Program-made: the position numbers and the translations under genes | Notes under the pieces: generated by a model | Told to the model about the DNA's origin: nothing | What the model saw: only the letters and a program-made list of their open reading frames with translations | Database searches by the model: none | Assembly: GCF_020497125.1 (NCBI RefSeq) | Contig: NC_059075.1 | Coordinates: forward strand, 37,856,003-37,920,002 | Length of the DNA stretch: 64,000 bases | Source of the DNA: Mauremys mutica | Lineage: Eukaryota; Chordata; Testudines; Geoemydidae | Reading direction: 5' to 3' | Shown here: in pieces, positions 33,418 through 44,365 of the stretch | Layout: every line of letters begins with the position of its first letter | Numbering within the stretch: position 1 is the first letter of the stretch

Positions 33418-34440
33418 TTTATAGACTCATAGACTTCAAGGCCAGAAGGGACCATTGTGATTATAGTCTGATCTCCTGCACATCACAGGCCACAGAACCT
33501 CACCCACCCACTCTTATAATAGACCCATAACCTGTGGCTGAGTTACTGAAATCCTCCAATCATGATTTAAAGACTTCAAATTACAGAGAATCCACCCATT
33601 TACTCTAATTCAAGTGTCCCAAGCTGCAGAGGAAGATGACTCCCCCCCACCCAGGGTCTATGCCAATCTGACCCAGGGGAAAATTCCTTCCCGACTCCAA
33701 ATATGGTGATCAGCTAGACTCTAAGCATATTTGAGAGATCCATCAGTGAGACATTGGGGAAAGAATTGTCTCTAATGAGGTAGAGTCTTCCCCATCTACT
33801 GTCCCTTTTCTGGCTGTTGGAGATATTTGTTAATAGAAGTCACAGATGGGCCATATGCCATTGTAGGCAATCTCATCATACCAGCTCCTCCACATACTTA
33901 TCAAGCTCAGTCTTGAAACTAGTTGGGTTTGTTTGCCCTCACTGCTCCCCTTGAAAGCCTATTCCAACACTTCACTCCTCTGATGGTTAGAAACCTATGT
34001 CTAATATCAAGCCTAAACTTGTTCATGGCCAGTTTATATCCATTTGTTCCTGTGCCTTTAACTTAAATAACTCCTCTCCTTCTCTGGTGTTTATCCCTCT
34101 GATGTATTTAGAGAGAAAGAGCAATCATGTCTCCCCTCAGCTTTCGTTTGGTCAAGGTAAACAAGCCACATTACAATGGTGACTCATGGTCATCCTGTGA
34201 TTGACCAATACACCCAGGTCTTTCTCCTCCTCTGTCACTTCCAACTGATAAGTCCCCAACTTATAGCAAAACTTCTTGTTGTTAGTCCCTAAGTGCACGA
34301 CCTTGCACTTTGCATTATTAAATGTCATTCCATTTCTATTACTCCAGTTTTCAAGGTCTTCCAAATCTTCTTGTATGATATTCTGTATTGGCAATACCTC
34401 CCAACTTTGTGCCATCTGCAAATTTTATTAGCATTTATTT
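33418..34440 (-). repeat. Antisense CR1 LINE fragment (longer)
   Basis: The plus strand opens tagactcatagacttcaagg ccagaagggacca and continues through ctctgatggttagaaacct to the reverse-transcriptase C-terminus. It parallels 11255-12800. It includes the 89-codon minus-strand frame at 34152-34421. Confidence 0.85.
34152..34421 (-). pseudogene. CR1 reverse transcriptase C-terminal remnant
   Basis: An open frame of 89 codons containing DLEDLENWSNRNGMTFN, KCKVVHLGTNN, YQLEVTEEEKDLGVLVN and HRMTMSHHCN. This is the conserved tail of CR1 reverse transcriptase (the KxxVxHLG and EKDLGVLVD motifs). It lacks the catalytic palm (FADD) and is part of a truncated, dead copy. Confidence 0.85.
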
Positions 34441-35321
34441 CAACCACTTGTTATATCTGGTTTCAAACTAACAGTGTAAGCTCTTCAGGGAAGGGACTAT
34501 CTTTTACTCTACAGGTGTATGGATGCTACTGTAATACAAATAAAGATCTTTACAATTTATGGACCCACTTCTGCACCACTGATTGCACAAATAAAAATGT
34601 GAGTTTTCCTTATATAAGGAGAGCAGAGTTGGATCCATGTCACCTTTTTCTATGAATATATCCAAGGCTCAGATATTTTCATGTGCAGAGGGGAAAGTGG
34701 GAAAGTATGCTCCTCCTATGCATTATCCTTTTGTAATGTTTTGGGGAATCTACATGCAGCTAGTGAGTGTTGATTAATTCTCTATATAACTCTACACCTC
34801 AATGTTTAGTAAAACCAACTATGGGCTGACAAAGACTTTGTCTGGAAGAAGCTACAGAACAAAAAAGTTATCAACATTGTAATGACTTTGCTCTGGCAGA
34901 ACAAATGAGTAACTTCATCTCCAACTTTTCGGCAGAGGGCTAAGGTTTGAAGGAATGGAATTTCTCCAGAAGAGGGAACAAACAGATGATGTGTGGGTAC
35001 AGCCCTTTAAAAACACAGAGACTGGGTGGATCAGGGAGACAAATGAAGCTTGGGGCAGCAGAGACAGACAAAGGGACAAGCTTTTGAAGGGAAAGAGGAC
35101 TCTTTGACTGCAGGACCAGCCAAGGTTGAAGGAAACTGACTGCAAAGGTCAGAGAGAGATTCCATAAGTTGGAGAAGCCATGAGCGGTAGGAGGGAGATT
35201 CTGTCCACCCAAGAAGCCTCTGACCACATCCAAAAGAACACTCAAGAGTGGAGAGAATTTTATTGTTTTTACATAACTCTCTTCATCTAAAGTCAAGAGT
35301 AATCGTTAGAGAACTGGTCTA

Positions 35322-35404
35322 CACTACAGATTTAGGTCAACATAAGGCAACTTACATCAACCTATGTAAGTGTCTACACTACAATGGTGCTCCCACTTAT
35401 GTAA
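35322..35404. mobile_element. Left part of an older TIR element split by the Harbinger insertion
   Basis: actggtctacactacagatt taggtcaacataaggcaac is the start of a reptile MITE family. Its continuation appears on the far side of the Harbinger element at 40280 (taagtcgcccactacatcg, acttaataactcc, gtcaatgtagttagggtgtc). The word taa is shared as the Harbinger target duplication. Confidence 0.7.
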
Positions 35405-35969
35405 GGTATGTCTACACTACGAGATTACTCTGATTTTACAGAATTCGATTTTTGGCAACAGATTGTATAAAGTCGAGTGCATGTGGCCACACTAAGCACA
35501 TTCATTCGGCGGTATGCATCCATAGTACTGAGGCTAGCTTCGACTTCCAGAGTGTTGCACTGTGGGTAGCTATCCCATAGTTCCTGCAGTCTCTCCCGCC
35601 CATTGGAATTCTGGGTTGAGATCCCAATGCCTGATGGGGCAAAAAACATTGTCACGGGTGGTGCTGGGTACATGTCATCAGGCCCCCCTCTCCCTCCCTC
35701 CGTCCGTCCATGAAAGCAACGGCAGACAACTATTTCATGCCTTTTTCCCTGGGTTACCTGTGCAGATGCCATACCATGGCAATCATGCAGCCCACACAGC
35801 TGACTGTCACCATAAGTCTCCTAGGTGCTGGCAGATGTGGGACTGCATTGCTACACAGCAGCAGCTCATTGCCTTTTGGCAGCAGATGGTGTATTAGGAC
35901 TGAAAGCGATCGTCATCACACAGAGATGGGAGTGACTCAGCCAGGTCATTTCCCATCTTCTGCCGAGCA

Positions 35970-36124
35970 CCTAGGAGATGATGAAGGCTAGCTGTCATAA
36001 TGCAGCATCTTCTGGCGAACAGCCAGGAGATGATGATGGCTTGCAGTCTTAATGCAGCATCTTCTGCTAAGCACCCAGGAGATGACGATGGCTAGCAGTC
36101 ATACTGCACCATCTGCTGCCAGCC
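35970..36124 (+). repeat. Three 50-57-bp subterminal tandem units of the Harbinger element
   Basis: Each unit has aggagatgatgatggct, then gcagtcataatgcagcatct, then tctgctaagcaccc, with small changes. Comparable but more diverged units fill 46120-46960 of the second Harbinger copy. Subterminal repeats in such elements are often transposase or Myb-protein binding sites; that role is inference. Confidence 0.75.
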
Positions 36125-36417
36125 TAAGATGTAAAAGATAGATGGAGTGAATCAAAACAAGAAATAGACCAGATTTGTTTTGTATTCATTTGCTCCCCCT
36201 CCCTCCATGAAATGAACAGCCTGCTAAACCTAGGCTTTTGAGTTCAATCCTTGAGGGGGCCATTCTGTGTGACAGTTGTTTGTGTTTCTCCTTGATGCAA
36301 AGCCTCCGCCTTTGTGGATTTTAATTCCCTGTAAGCCATGTCGTCAGTCACCCCTCCCTCCGTCAGAGCAACGGCAGACAATTGTTTCGCGCCTTTTTTC
36401 AGCGCAGACGCCATACC

Positions 36418-37681
36418 ATGGCAAGCATGGAGCCCAGTCAGCTCAATGCAGCAGTCATGAACATTGTAAACACCTCGCGCATTATCGTGCAGTTTATGCT
36501 GAACCAGAACCTGCAAAACCAGGTGAGGAGGCGGCGACGGCAGTGCGGCGATGAGAGTGATGAGGACATGGACACAGAATTCTCTCAAACCATGGGCTCC
36601 GGCGCTTTGGAGAGCATGGTGTTAATGGAGCAGGTTCATGCCATGGAATGCCGATTCTGGGCCCGGGAAACAAGCACAGAGTGGTGGGACCGCATAGCGT
36701 TGCAGGTGTGGGACAATTCCCAGTGGCTGCAAAACTTTCATGGAACTTTGTGACTTGCTTTCCCCTGCCCTGAAGCGCCAGAATACCAAGATGAGAGCAG
36801 CCCTCACAGTTCACAAGCGAGTGACGATAGCCCTGTGGAAGCTTGTAACACCAGACAGCTACTGGTCAGTCGGGAATCAATTTGGAGTGAGCAAATCTAC
36901 TGTGGGGGCTGCTGTGATGCAAGTAGCCAAAGCAATCACTGAGCTGCTGCTACCAAAGGTAGTGACTCTGGGAAATGTGCAGGTCATAGTAGATGGCTTT
37001 GCTGCAATGGGATTCCTTAACTGTGGTGGGGCGATAGATGGAACCCATATCCCTATCTTGGCACTGGACCACCAGGGCAGCCAGTACATAAACTGCAAGG
37101 GGTACTTTTCAATGGTGCTGCAAGCACTGGTGGATCACAAGGGACGTTTCACCAACATCAATGTGGGATGGCTGGGAAGGGTTCATGACGCTCGCGTCTT
37201 CAGGAACACTAGTCTGTTTAAAAGGCTGCAGCAAGGGATTTACTTCACAGACCAGAAAATAACTGTTGGGGATGTTGATATGCCTATAGTTATCCTTGGG
37301 GACCCAGCCTACCCCTTAATGCCATGGCTCATGAAGCCATACACAGGCAGCCTGGACAGTAGTCAGAAGCTGTTCAACTATAGGCTGAGCACATGCAGAA
37401 TGGTGGTAGAATGTGCATTTGGACATTTAAAGGGTCACTGGCGCACTTTACTGACTTGCTCAGACCTCAGTGAAACCAATATTCCCATTGTTATTGCTGC
37501 TTGCTGTGTGCTCCACAATCTCTGTGAGAGTAAGGGGGAGACGTTTATGGCGGGGTGGGAGGTTGAGGCAAATCGCCTGGCCGCTGATTACGCGCAGCCA
37601 GACACCAAGGCGATTAGAAGAGCCCACCAGGAAGTGCTGCGCATCAGAGAAGCTTTGAAAACCAGTTTCATGACTGGCTAG
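36418..37681 (+). pseudogene. Harbinger transposase (HARBI1-like nuclease), broken by a frame change
   Basis: The N-terminal part runs from ATG 36418 (MASMEPSQ, arginine-rich RRRRRQCGDESDEDMD, then FWARETSTEWWDRIALQVW) and stops at 36753. The main domain is open in another frame from 36740 to 37681 (313 codons), so a small indel near 36735-36750 separates them. The 313-residue part has a helix-turn-helix-like stretch (SVGNQFGVSKSTVGAAVMQV, 42-60), the DDE residues Asp100 in GAIDGTHIPI, Asp150 in GRVHDARVF and Glu224 in MVVECAFGHLKGHWR, plus the conserved GDPAYPL. The Asp-Asp spacing of about 50 matches the PIF/Harbinger/HARBI1 family. All catalytic residues are kept, so the break is likely recent. 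AATAAA follows at 37798. Confidence 0.92.
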
Positions 37682-37797
37682 GCTATGGTGTGACAGTTCA
37701 GTTTGTTTCTCCTTGATGAAAACCCACCCCCTTGGTTGACTCATTCCCTGTAAGCCACCCACCCTCCCCCCTTCGATCACAGCTTGCTTGCAAAGGA

Positions 37798-37803
37798 AAT
37801 AAA
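37798..37803 (+). terminator. Poly(A) signal of the Harbinger transposase gene
   Basis: AATAAA 117 bp after the transposase stop codon. Confidence 0.6.
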
Positions 37804-37831
37804 GTCACTATTGTTTAAAAACCATGTATTC

Positions 37832-37837
37832 TTTATT
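37832..37837 (-). terminator. Poly(A) signal of the Harbinger Myb-like gene
   Basis: AATAAA on the minus strand, 29 bp from the oppositely directed signal of the transposase, as expected for convergent genes. Confidence 0.6.
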
Positions 37838-37924
37838 AATTGATTATAAAAATAGGGAGAGAACTGACAAGGTACCAGGTGAAGTGTGGAAGGAGGGGAA
37901 TAGGGATGGAAGGAAAAGGCCACT

Positions 37925-39916
37925 TTAAAACTTGTTGAATGACAGCCTGCTGTTGCTTGGGCTGTCCACCGGGGTGCAGTGGCAGGGTTCACGGAGCCTC
38001 CCCCACCCCATGTTCTTGGGCGTCTGGGTGAGGAGGCTATGGAACTTAGGGAGGGGGGAGGGTGGTTAAACAGGGGCTGCAGCAACACTCTGTGATCCTG
38101 ATGCCGTTCCTGATACTCCACCAGACGTCAGAGCATGTCTGTTTGATCCCGCAGTAGCCCCAGTGTTGCATCCTGCCTCCTCTGATCTTCCTGCCACCAC
38201 CTCTCATCTCAATCATCCCTCCTGTCCTCACATTCGTCCTTCCTGTCCTCACGTTCATTGGCTGCTTTCCTGTACTGTGATACTGTGTCCTTCCACTCAT
38301 TCAGATGAGCTCTTTCATTGCGGGTTGACTGCATGATCTCAGAGAACATTTCATTGCACATGCGTTTTTTTCGCAGCCTTATCTGAGATAGTCTTCGGGA
38401 TGGAGGAGGGAGGCTTGAAAAATTTGCAGCTGTGGGAGGGAAAAAAGCGAGATAAGTAGATAAAAAGAAACATTTTACAGAACAATGGGTATACTCTTTC
38501 ACAGTGAACAACACTATTCACATTACATAGCACATGTGATTTCGGTACAAGGTCCCATTTTGCATCTTAATATTGAGTGCCTGCGGCTTTGGTGTTAGAG
38601 ATCAGACGGGAAACAGAATTTGGCTTGCATGTGGCCATGGTAAGCCATTGTTTTTCGGCTTCTGCAACCTTCATAAAAGTAATGCCCTCCTTTCCCATAC
38701 CAAGCAAAGCCCATTGAGTGCTGCGGTTTTTGTGTTAACATGCAGCAGCAGAAACCAAACTAACCCCCATCCCCATCCAAGCCTCTGGGATGATCGCTTT
38801 ACCCCTCCCCACACCGCGTGGCTGGTATCAGGAAAATGCTAGCCAAATGCGAAAAGCTCAGCGCCAATCCCTCCCCCCCGCAACTGCGGGGAGGATTTCT
38901 TTTCAGCCACAGGTAAACAGCCCAGTAGGAACGGCCACCTCTGAATGTCTCCTTAATTAAATTCCCGTATTTCAACCAGGTTACCATGAATGATATCACT
39001 CTCCTGAGGATAATACAGAGAGATAAAGATGTTGCTTGAATGCCAGCAAACACAGGGGACCATATGCTGCCAGGCTTTGTCATGCAATGATACCAGATTA
39101 CTTGCTACTAGCATGGCATGGTAAAGTGTCCTATCATGGAGGACGGAATAAGGCTGCTCTCCCGAGAAACCTTCTGCAAAGGCTTTTAGAGTACCTCCAG
39201 GAGAGCTTCATGGAGATGTCCCTGGAGGATTTCCGCTCCATCCCCAGACACGTTAACAGACTTTTCCAGTAGTTGTACTGGCCACGAATGCATCCCAAGT
39301 CCTCAGGGCAAATTAATCATTAGAAAACTCTTGCTTTTAAACCAGGTTTTATATTTACAAAGGTACACTCACCAGAGGTCTCTTCTCTGGCTTCATGGTC
39401 CAGGATACCGCCTTGGGAGGGTTGGGAAGCTATTTCAGTCAGGGTGAGAAAAAGATCCTGGCTGTTGGGGAGAATGGTGTGCTGTGTGCTCCCCTCAAGC
39501 TCGTCCTCCTCATCTTCCCCATCCACAAAATCCTCAGGCATGACTGAGAATACCCCCTCCTTGGAATCCACGGTCAGCAGAAACCACCACAGTGGGGTAG
39601 CGGTGGTGCCCCCCCCTAGAATTGCATGCAGCTCAGCGTAGAAGCGGCATGTCTGCGGATCTGCCTCGGAGCATCCGTTTGCTTCTTTGGTTTTCTGGTA
39701 TGCTTGTCTGAGCTCCTTAACTTTCACGCGGCACTGTATTGAGTCCCTATTGTGGCCTCTCTCCATCATGCCCTTGGAGATTTTTTCAAATGTTTTGGCA
39801 TTTTGTCTTTTGGAATATAGTTCTGCTAGCACAGAATTGTCTCCCCATACAGCGATCAGATCCAGTACCTCCCGTGCGGTCCATGCTGGAGCTCTTTTTC
39901 AATTCTCGGACTGCAT
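37925..39916 (-). pseudogene. Harbinger-associated Myb/SANT-like protein, two exons, in-frame stop
   Basis: Exon 1 runs 39916-39374. It starts ATG (MQSEN) and meets TGA at codon 6 (39899-39901). It then reads on as PAWTAREVLDLIAVWGDN, LAELYSKRQNAKTFEKIS, RDSIQCRVKVKELRQAYQK and CRFYAELHAILGG, a trihelix Myb/SANT-like fold, followed by the acidic stretch DFVDGEDEEDELEGS. The donor is CTCTG|GTGAGT at 39372. The acceptor is ccacag at 38429-38430, and exon 2 gives IRLRKKRMCNEMFSEIMQ, NEWKDTVSQYRKAANERE (coiled-coil-like) and a Pro/Ser-rich end (SLSSIASSPRRPRTWG), with further frame changes. In active Harbinger systems this partner binds DNA and carries the transposase to the nucleus. The early stop and frameshifts make this copy inactive. 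Confidence 0.85.
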
Positions 39917-40279
39917 GGTTACCTGTGCTGATCAGCTCTCCATGCTGGGCAAACAGGAAATGAAATTCAAAAGTTCGCGGGGCTTTTCCTGTCTACCTGG
40001 CCAGTGCATCTGAGTTCAGATTGCTGTCGAGAGTGGTCACAATGGTGCACTGTGGGATAGCTCCCGGAGGCCAATACCATTGAATTGCATCCACACTAAC
40101 CCTAATTCGAACCGGCAATGTCAATTTCAGCGCTACTCCCCTCGTCGGGGAGGAGTACAGAAATCGATTTTTAAGAGCACTTTATGTCGAAGTAAATGGC
40201 TTCCTTGTGTGGACGGGTGCAGGGTTAATTCGATTTAACGCTGCTAAATTCGACCTAAACTCGTAGTGTAGACCAGGCC

Positions 40280-40450
40280 TAAGTCGCCCACTACATCGAC
40301 TTAATAACTCCATCTCTGTGAGAGGCATAGCACTTTGGTCAATGTAGTTAGGGTGTCTCAGTGTCTGTGTAGGCGATGCGTTACATTGCCTGTTGGCTGT
40401 CAGCCCTAGGTGAGGTTGACAGCTTGAACCCTCCCACCCCACCCTGGCGC
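40280..40450. mobile_element. Right part of the older TIR element split by Harbinger
   Basis: Continues the family begun at 35322; the internal phrase gtgtctcagtgtctgtgtag and the boundary word taa support continuity. Its true right end is unclear. Confidence 0.55.
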
Positions 40451-40562
40451 TGACAGCTCAGACCAGGACAGGGGTGACTCCAGCTGTAAGCCCTGCACAG
40501 GCTCCAGTGCTCTGCAGATCCACATTTTTATATCCATGCACGGCTCTACCAATTGTGTAAGG

Positions 40563-40872
40563 CAGGGTTAGGCAACCTATGGCACAGGTGCCAAAGCGGC
40601 ACACGAGCTGATTTTCAGTGGCACTCACACTGCCTGGGTCCTGGCCACTGGTCTGCGGGGCTCTGCATTTTAATTTAATTTTAAATGAAGCTTCTTAAAC
40701 ATTTTAAAAACCTTATTTACTTTACATACAACAATAGTTTAGTTATATATTATAGACTTATAGAAAGAGACCTTCTAAAAATGTTAAAATGTATTACTGG
40801 CACGCAAAACCTTAAATTAGAGTGAATAAATGAAGACTTGGCACACCACTTCTGAAAGGTTGCCGACCCCTG
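40563..40872. mobile_element. 310-bp hAT MITE with exact 8-bp target duplication
   Basis: Starts cagggttaggcaacctatgg; the right end reverse-complements to caggggtcggcaacctttca. gtgtaagg occurs on both sides (40555-40562 and 40873-40880). The interior is AT-rich; no gene. Confidence 0.92.
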
Positions 40873-40880
40873 GTGTAAGG

Positions 40881-41271
40881 ATTACAGAAGGTCGTGAAGT
40901 TGTTACCCACAAATTAAACTTGACTGAACATGGTACATTCCCAAAGTAGTCAGTCTGTGCAATGCTAGCAAATCCAAGGACCAGATCAAAGAAAAATGCT
41001 GTCAACTTAAAAAAAAAAGAAACTGGTTAGGAATAAACAGGAAATTGTACATTTATGATCACTTATCATGGCTCCTCTGTCTTCTTTCCTGGAGAAGCAA
41101 TTCCTCCTTGTGCAATGTCTATTTAGCACCATCTCCATCTTCTGGTGGAAATGTTATTATGATCTGTCTGTTGCACACATGCACAGTTTCTAAAGGAAGA
41201 TGGAAAGCTGTCTGATGTGACTGAAAGATTAAAAAACACATGCCAGTGTCCTGTGGATTAGTGACAAGTGG
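40881..41271. other. Intron 8 spacer, nothing recognised
   Basis: No splice-bounded exon or named repeat in these 390 bp. Confidence 0.35.
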
Positions 41272-41279
41272 GTCAGCAC

Positions 41280-42247
41280 CAGGGCCGGCTCTGGCTTTTT
41301 TGCCGCCCCAAGCAAAAAAAAAAAAGGGGGGGGGAGGGGCCACCAGAGCGGCAAAGCAGAGGGAAAAAACAAAAACAAAACCACAGCAGGGCCAGAGCGG
41401 CAAAGCGGGGTGGGGGGGACAAAAAAACGGGGCGGCTGGAACGGCAAAGGGGGAGGGGGGAAACTGCAACACAGCCGGAGCAGCAAAGCAGGGAGAAAAA
41501 ACCCCAGAACAACAACATAAAACCACGGTGGGGCTGGAGCAGTAAAGGGGGGGGGGAACAGGGCGCTGGAGTGGCACAGCAGGTGAAGAAAAAAAAAAGA
41601 AAAAGAAAACACGGTGCAGCCAGAGCGGCAAAGCAGGGTGGGGGTAACAAAAAAACGGCGCAGCTGGAATGGCGAAGCAGGGAAGAAAAAAAAACCCTGC
41701 AGCACAGCCGGAGTGGTAAAGCAGGGTTGGGGAAAACCAAAAAAAACTGTATGGCTGGAGCGGCAAAGCAGGTGAAAAATAAAAAACCTGCAGCGCAGCT
41801 GGAGCGGCAAAGCGGGGTTGGGGGAACGGCACGGCCGGCAAAGCAGGGGAGAACAAAACAATAAACCCTACAGGGCGGCCGGAGCCAGGGGACTCCCTGT
41901 GCTGCAGAGTGCGTGCCCAGTCCAATGGGGGGAAGGGGAGGGAGCGAGGAGGGAGAGAGAGAAGAGAGGCGGCCAGGGCTTCAGGGGGGCGCTCACCCCG
42001 CAGCCCCGACCTCCGCGCCGCCTGCCGGGAGGGCTCCGAACTGCTCCGGTCGGTGGGGAGGGAAGGACGCGGGCTGCCCTGCCAAATTTGCTGCAGGGTG
42101 CTCCCCTCCTCTGCCCCCTACAGGGCGGCCAGAGCAGCAAACAAAAAAAAAGCGTCAGTGCCGCCCTAGGATTGCGTGGCATGCCGCCCCCTAGAATCTG
42201 CCGCCCCAAGCACCAGCTTGCTCAGCTGGTGCCTGGAGCCGGCCCTG
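41280..42247. mobile_element. 968-bp hAT element with 8-bp target duplication
   Basis: Ends cagggccggctctgg and tggagccggccctg are inverted; gtcagcac flanks at 41272-41279 and 42248-42255. The interior to 41840 is a minisatellite. A GC-rich 41880-42170 portion follows, then gccgccccaagcaccagc. The long overlapping ORFs on both strands (up to 268 codons) are low-complexity readings of the repeat, not genes. Confidence 0.92.
41340..41840. repeat. Minisatellite of about 12 units inside the hAT element
   Basis: The core ggagcggcaaagcaggg recurs near 41345, 41394, 41435, 41476, 41535, 41566, 41620, 41665, 41710, 41757, 41799 and 41829, separated by A-rich and G-rich linkers (spacing 30-60 bp). 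Confidence 0.85.
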
Positions 42248-42255
42248 GTCAGCAC

Positions 42256-44365
42256 AATAGACTACAGAAAATTATGACAACTTCCAGTCACTTTGAGGAA
42301 CAAATCTAACCTGAAAACACAGCAGGAGAAGAAATGTCTCTTTATATGCCCTGAATTCCACTTTTCCACTATTGGTAACCACAACGCTACATTAATGTGA
42401 TATCTATAAAATGCTATCTATCTGCAGCCTCAGTGATTTGGATGTTTATATGTATATATATTTTGACATACTTAGGTCAACATATTAGACCAACATCTTT
42501 TTAGATGTCTATTATATACACACAAAATATTCTGCCTAATATTCCCTTCCCTGTCAATGAAACCATTTTGTAAATAATCTTCTGTCCTGTAAAGGTATTT
42601 GGGAAACCTTATGCATTTAAAGGGACAGATCTCTAGCTCAACAGATACTGCCATTGCAAACTGCAGCAGGAAGAATAGACTTTAAGAACGTCAGCTAACA
42701 AAACAGTCTTCTACCATTTGAGATGAAGGAAGATCTCTTTTGGCTCTCAGTTATAATATAGGTTTTATGTTCCATAGGCAGTCAGCAAGAAGAGGGAAAC
42801 AACATAAGCAGACAGATAGAGAGACTCCCTACTTAATAGATTTCAGTACTGAGGCAAAACTCAAATTCTGCTGTAAGAAAAAGACTGTAATATTAAAGAA
42901 TAACTACCCAAAAGTGTTAAACTATAACTGGAAGGTTTTATTTTTTAAACTGATGTGCTTTCTGGCTTTTTCTCTTGATTTCCCTGTTCCATATTCCACC
43001 TCCCTTTCTGAACTCGTAGTCACCAGCAAGGAACCTTCTGATACAGGATTGAGGCCAAATATGTCAATACCATTTTATGGTTAAGCAGACAGGGTTTTTT
43101 TGCTGCAAAGCTGTTACCCTGCCAATTTTTCTGTCATCAGTCACATTCAGAGAGGAAGATCATGCCTCCTACAACCTTAATTACCTAGTCTAGTTGGGAG
43201 GATTCTTGATGATCCTTAAGTAACCCGGTAGCCCAAACATCATTTTGATGCAATGACACTGAATATGACACACAAGTTGTCCTGTTGGATAGAGAGTGAA
43301 TCTGGCAATGTCATTTGGAGTGATCTCTGTGGCTGGCATCACTGCCATGATCACCAACAGGCTAAACCCTGCAATACAGCTGCTATGCCTGGAGGAAGGA
43401 ATTTCAGGATCTTCTGCAAGCAAACTAGAGGCTAGAGAAGTACCTGTTTTGTTTTGTTTTTTTAACTCAGCACCCTCTCTCATTCTTCCAACAATTCTCA
43501 GCACCACCATTGTCCCCAGGATAGCATCCATCCTCTACATTAAGGACTGGACCGACTCCCTTCTGAATCTATCAATCCCTCTCCTTAAACCTAAGCAGCA
43601 GAGAAAACAAAGAATTGGGTTTGTGTTCATTTGTTTGTATAAAAAAAAATCTGTCATGCATTCTTCAAACTTTTTTCCTGTTTGTTTTGTACTTTAGAAA
43701 TAGCAAGAATATCAAACTTTGTCTTCCTTGATTTTATTGGTAGTCTATTTGGAGGACCAGAAGACTGGACTGGGAGTCAAATTAAATAGGGAGTAACAAA
43801 AACAGCAGCAGCAACAAAATAATTTTAAGAGTTGACTAAAAATCCCTTCCTATCTCAGTTTCCATTTTCTTATTACTTATGCTACTACAATCCTACTAGT
43901 TCTCCAGTTACACAGTGTCTTTCATGAGAAACAAGGTAATGAGGATTTGTATTTCTAATGTAAAATACTAACTACTTCTAAAACTTCTTTCAGCCCTTCT
44001 TTAATCATCATAGAGTAGCAAAAATAAATATATTTCTAAAAGGCACAAACCCAACTATTTTCTTTTTACAGGTGACTTTTAATCAGCTAAAGGAATAGTT
44101 GAGCTATGTACATCTGCCACTGTGTAAACCCCAAGAAACAAAACACCAAGAAAGATTGAGAATCAAACAAAAACCCAAGTCTCTTGCAACACAGAGCATC
44201 AACCCTAGGTAATATAGTCAGTTCCAGAATAACAGCTTTTATCATCAATGTTATTGTGTAAGCATATCGCCCACACTCTCTTGTTTTCTATTGATAGTCC
44301 TGAAGATGGTGCAGTGCTAATGAACACCACTTTTAAAACCTTCTCCACCCTTTTCTCCTACTCAC
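42256..44365. other. TSHR intron 8, part next to exon 8; no element recognised
   Basis: Mostly AT-rich single-copy-looking sequence. Overlapping frames on both strands at 43190-43697 (113 and 133 codons) are longer than chance neighbours but show no domain I know and start at GTG or unsupported ATG codons. Confidence 0.35.

Larger units (their letters stand above)
35405..40279 (+). mobile_element. Full-length PIF/Harbinger DNA transposon (4.9 kb)
   Basis: Ends ggtatgtctacactacgag and, reverse-complemented from the right, ggcctggtctacactacgag. TAA duplicates at 35402-35404 and 40280-40282. It carries the two genes typical of the superfamily in convergent order: a DDE transposase on plus (36418-37681) and a two-exon Myb/SANT-like DNA-binding gene on minus (39916-37925), with back-to-back AATAAA signals between them. 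A tandem array lies near the left end (35970-36124). Both genes are disabled. It sits in TSHR intron 8. Confidence 0.92.

Noticed and set aside
36234..36262. Considered as a separate Cry1 SINE insertion
   Set aside because: Too short and part of the Harbinger sequence on both sides; kept only as a similarity note.
36244..37098. Minus-strand ORFs opposite the Harbinger transposase
   Set aside because: Antisense shadows of the conserved transposase frame.
41119..41925. 268-codon minus-strand ORF and overlapping 198- and 210-codon ORFs
   Set aside because: They translate the hAT minisatellite between exact 8-bp duplications; composition is Phe/Pro/Cys or Lys/Gln/Gly-rich and all frames are open at once.
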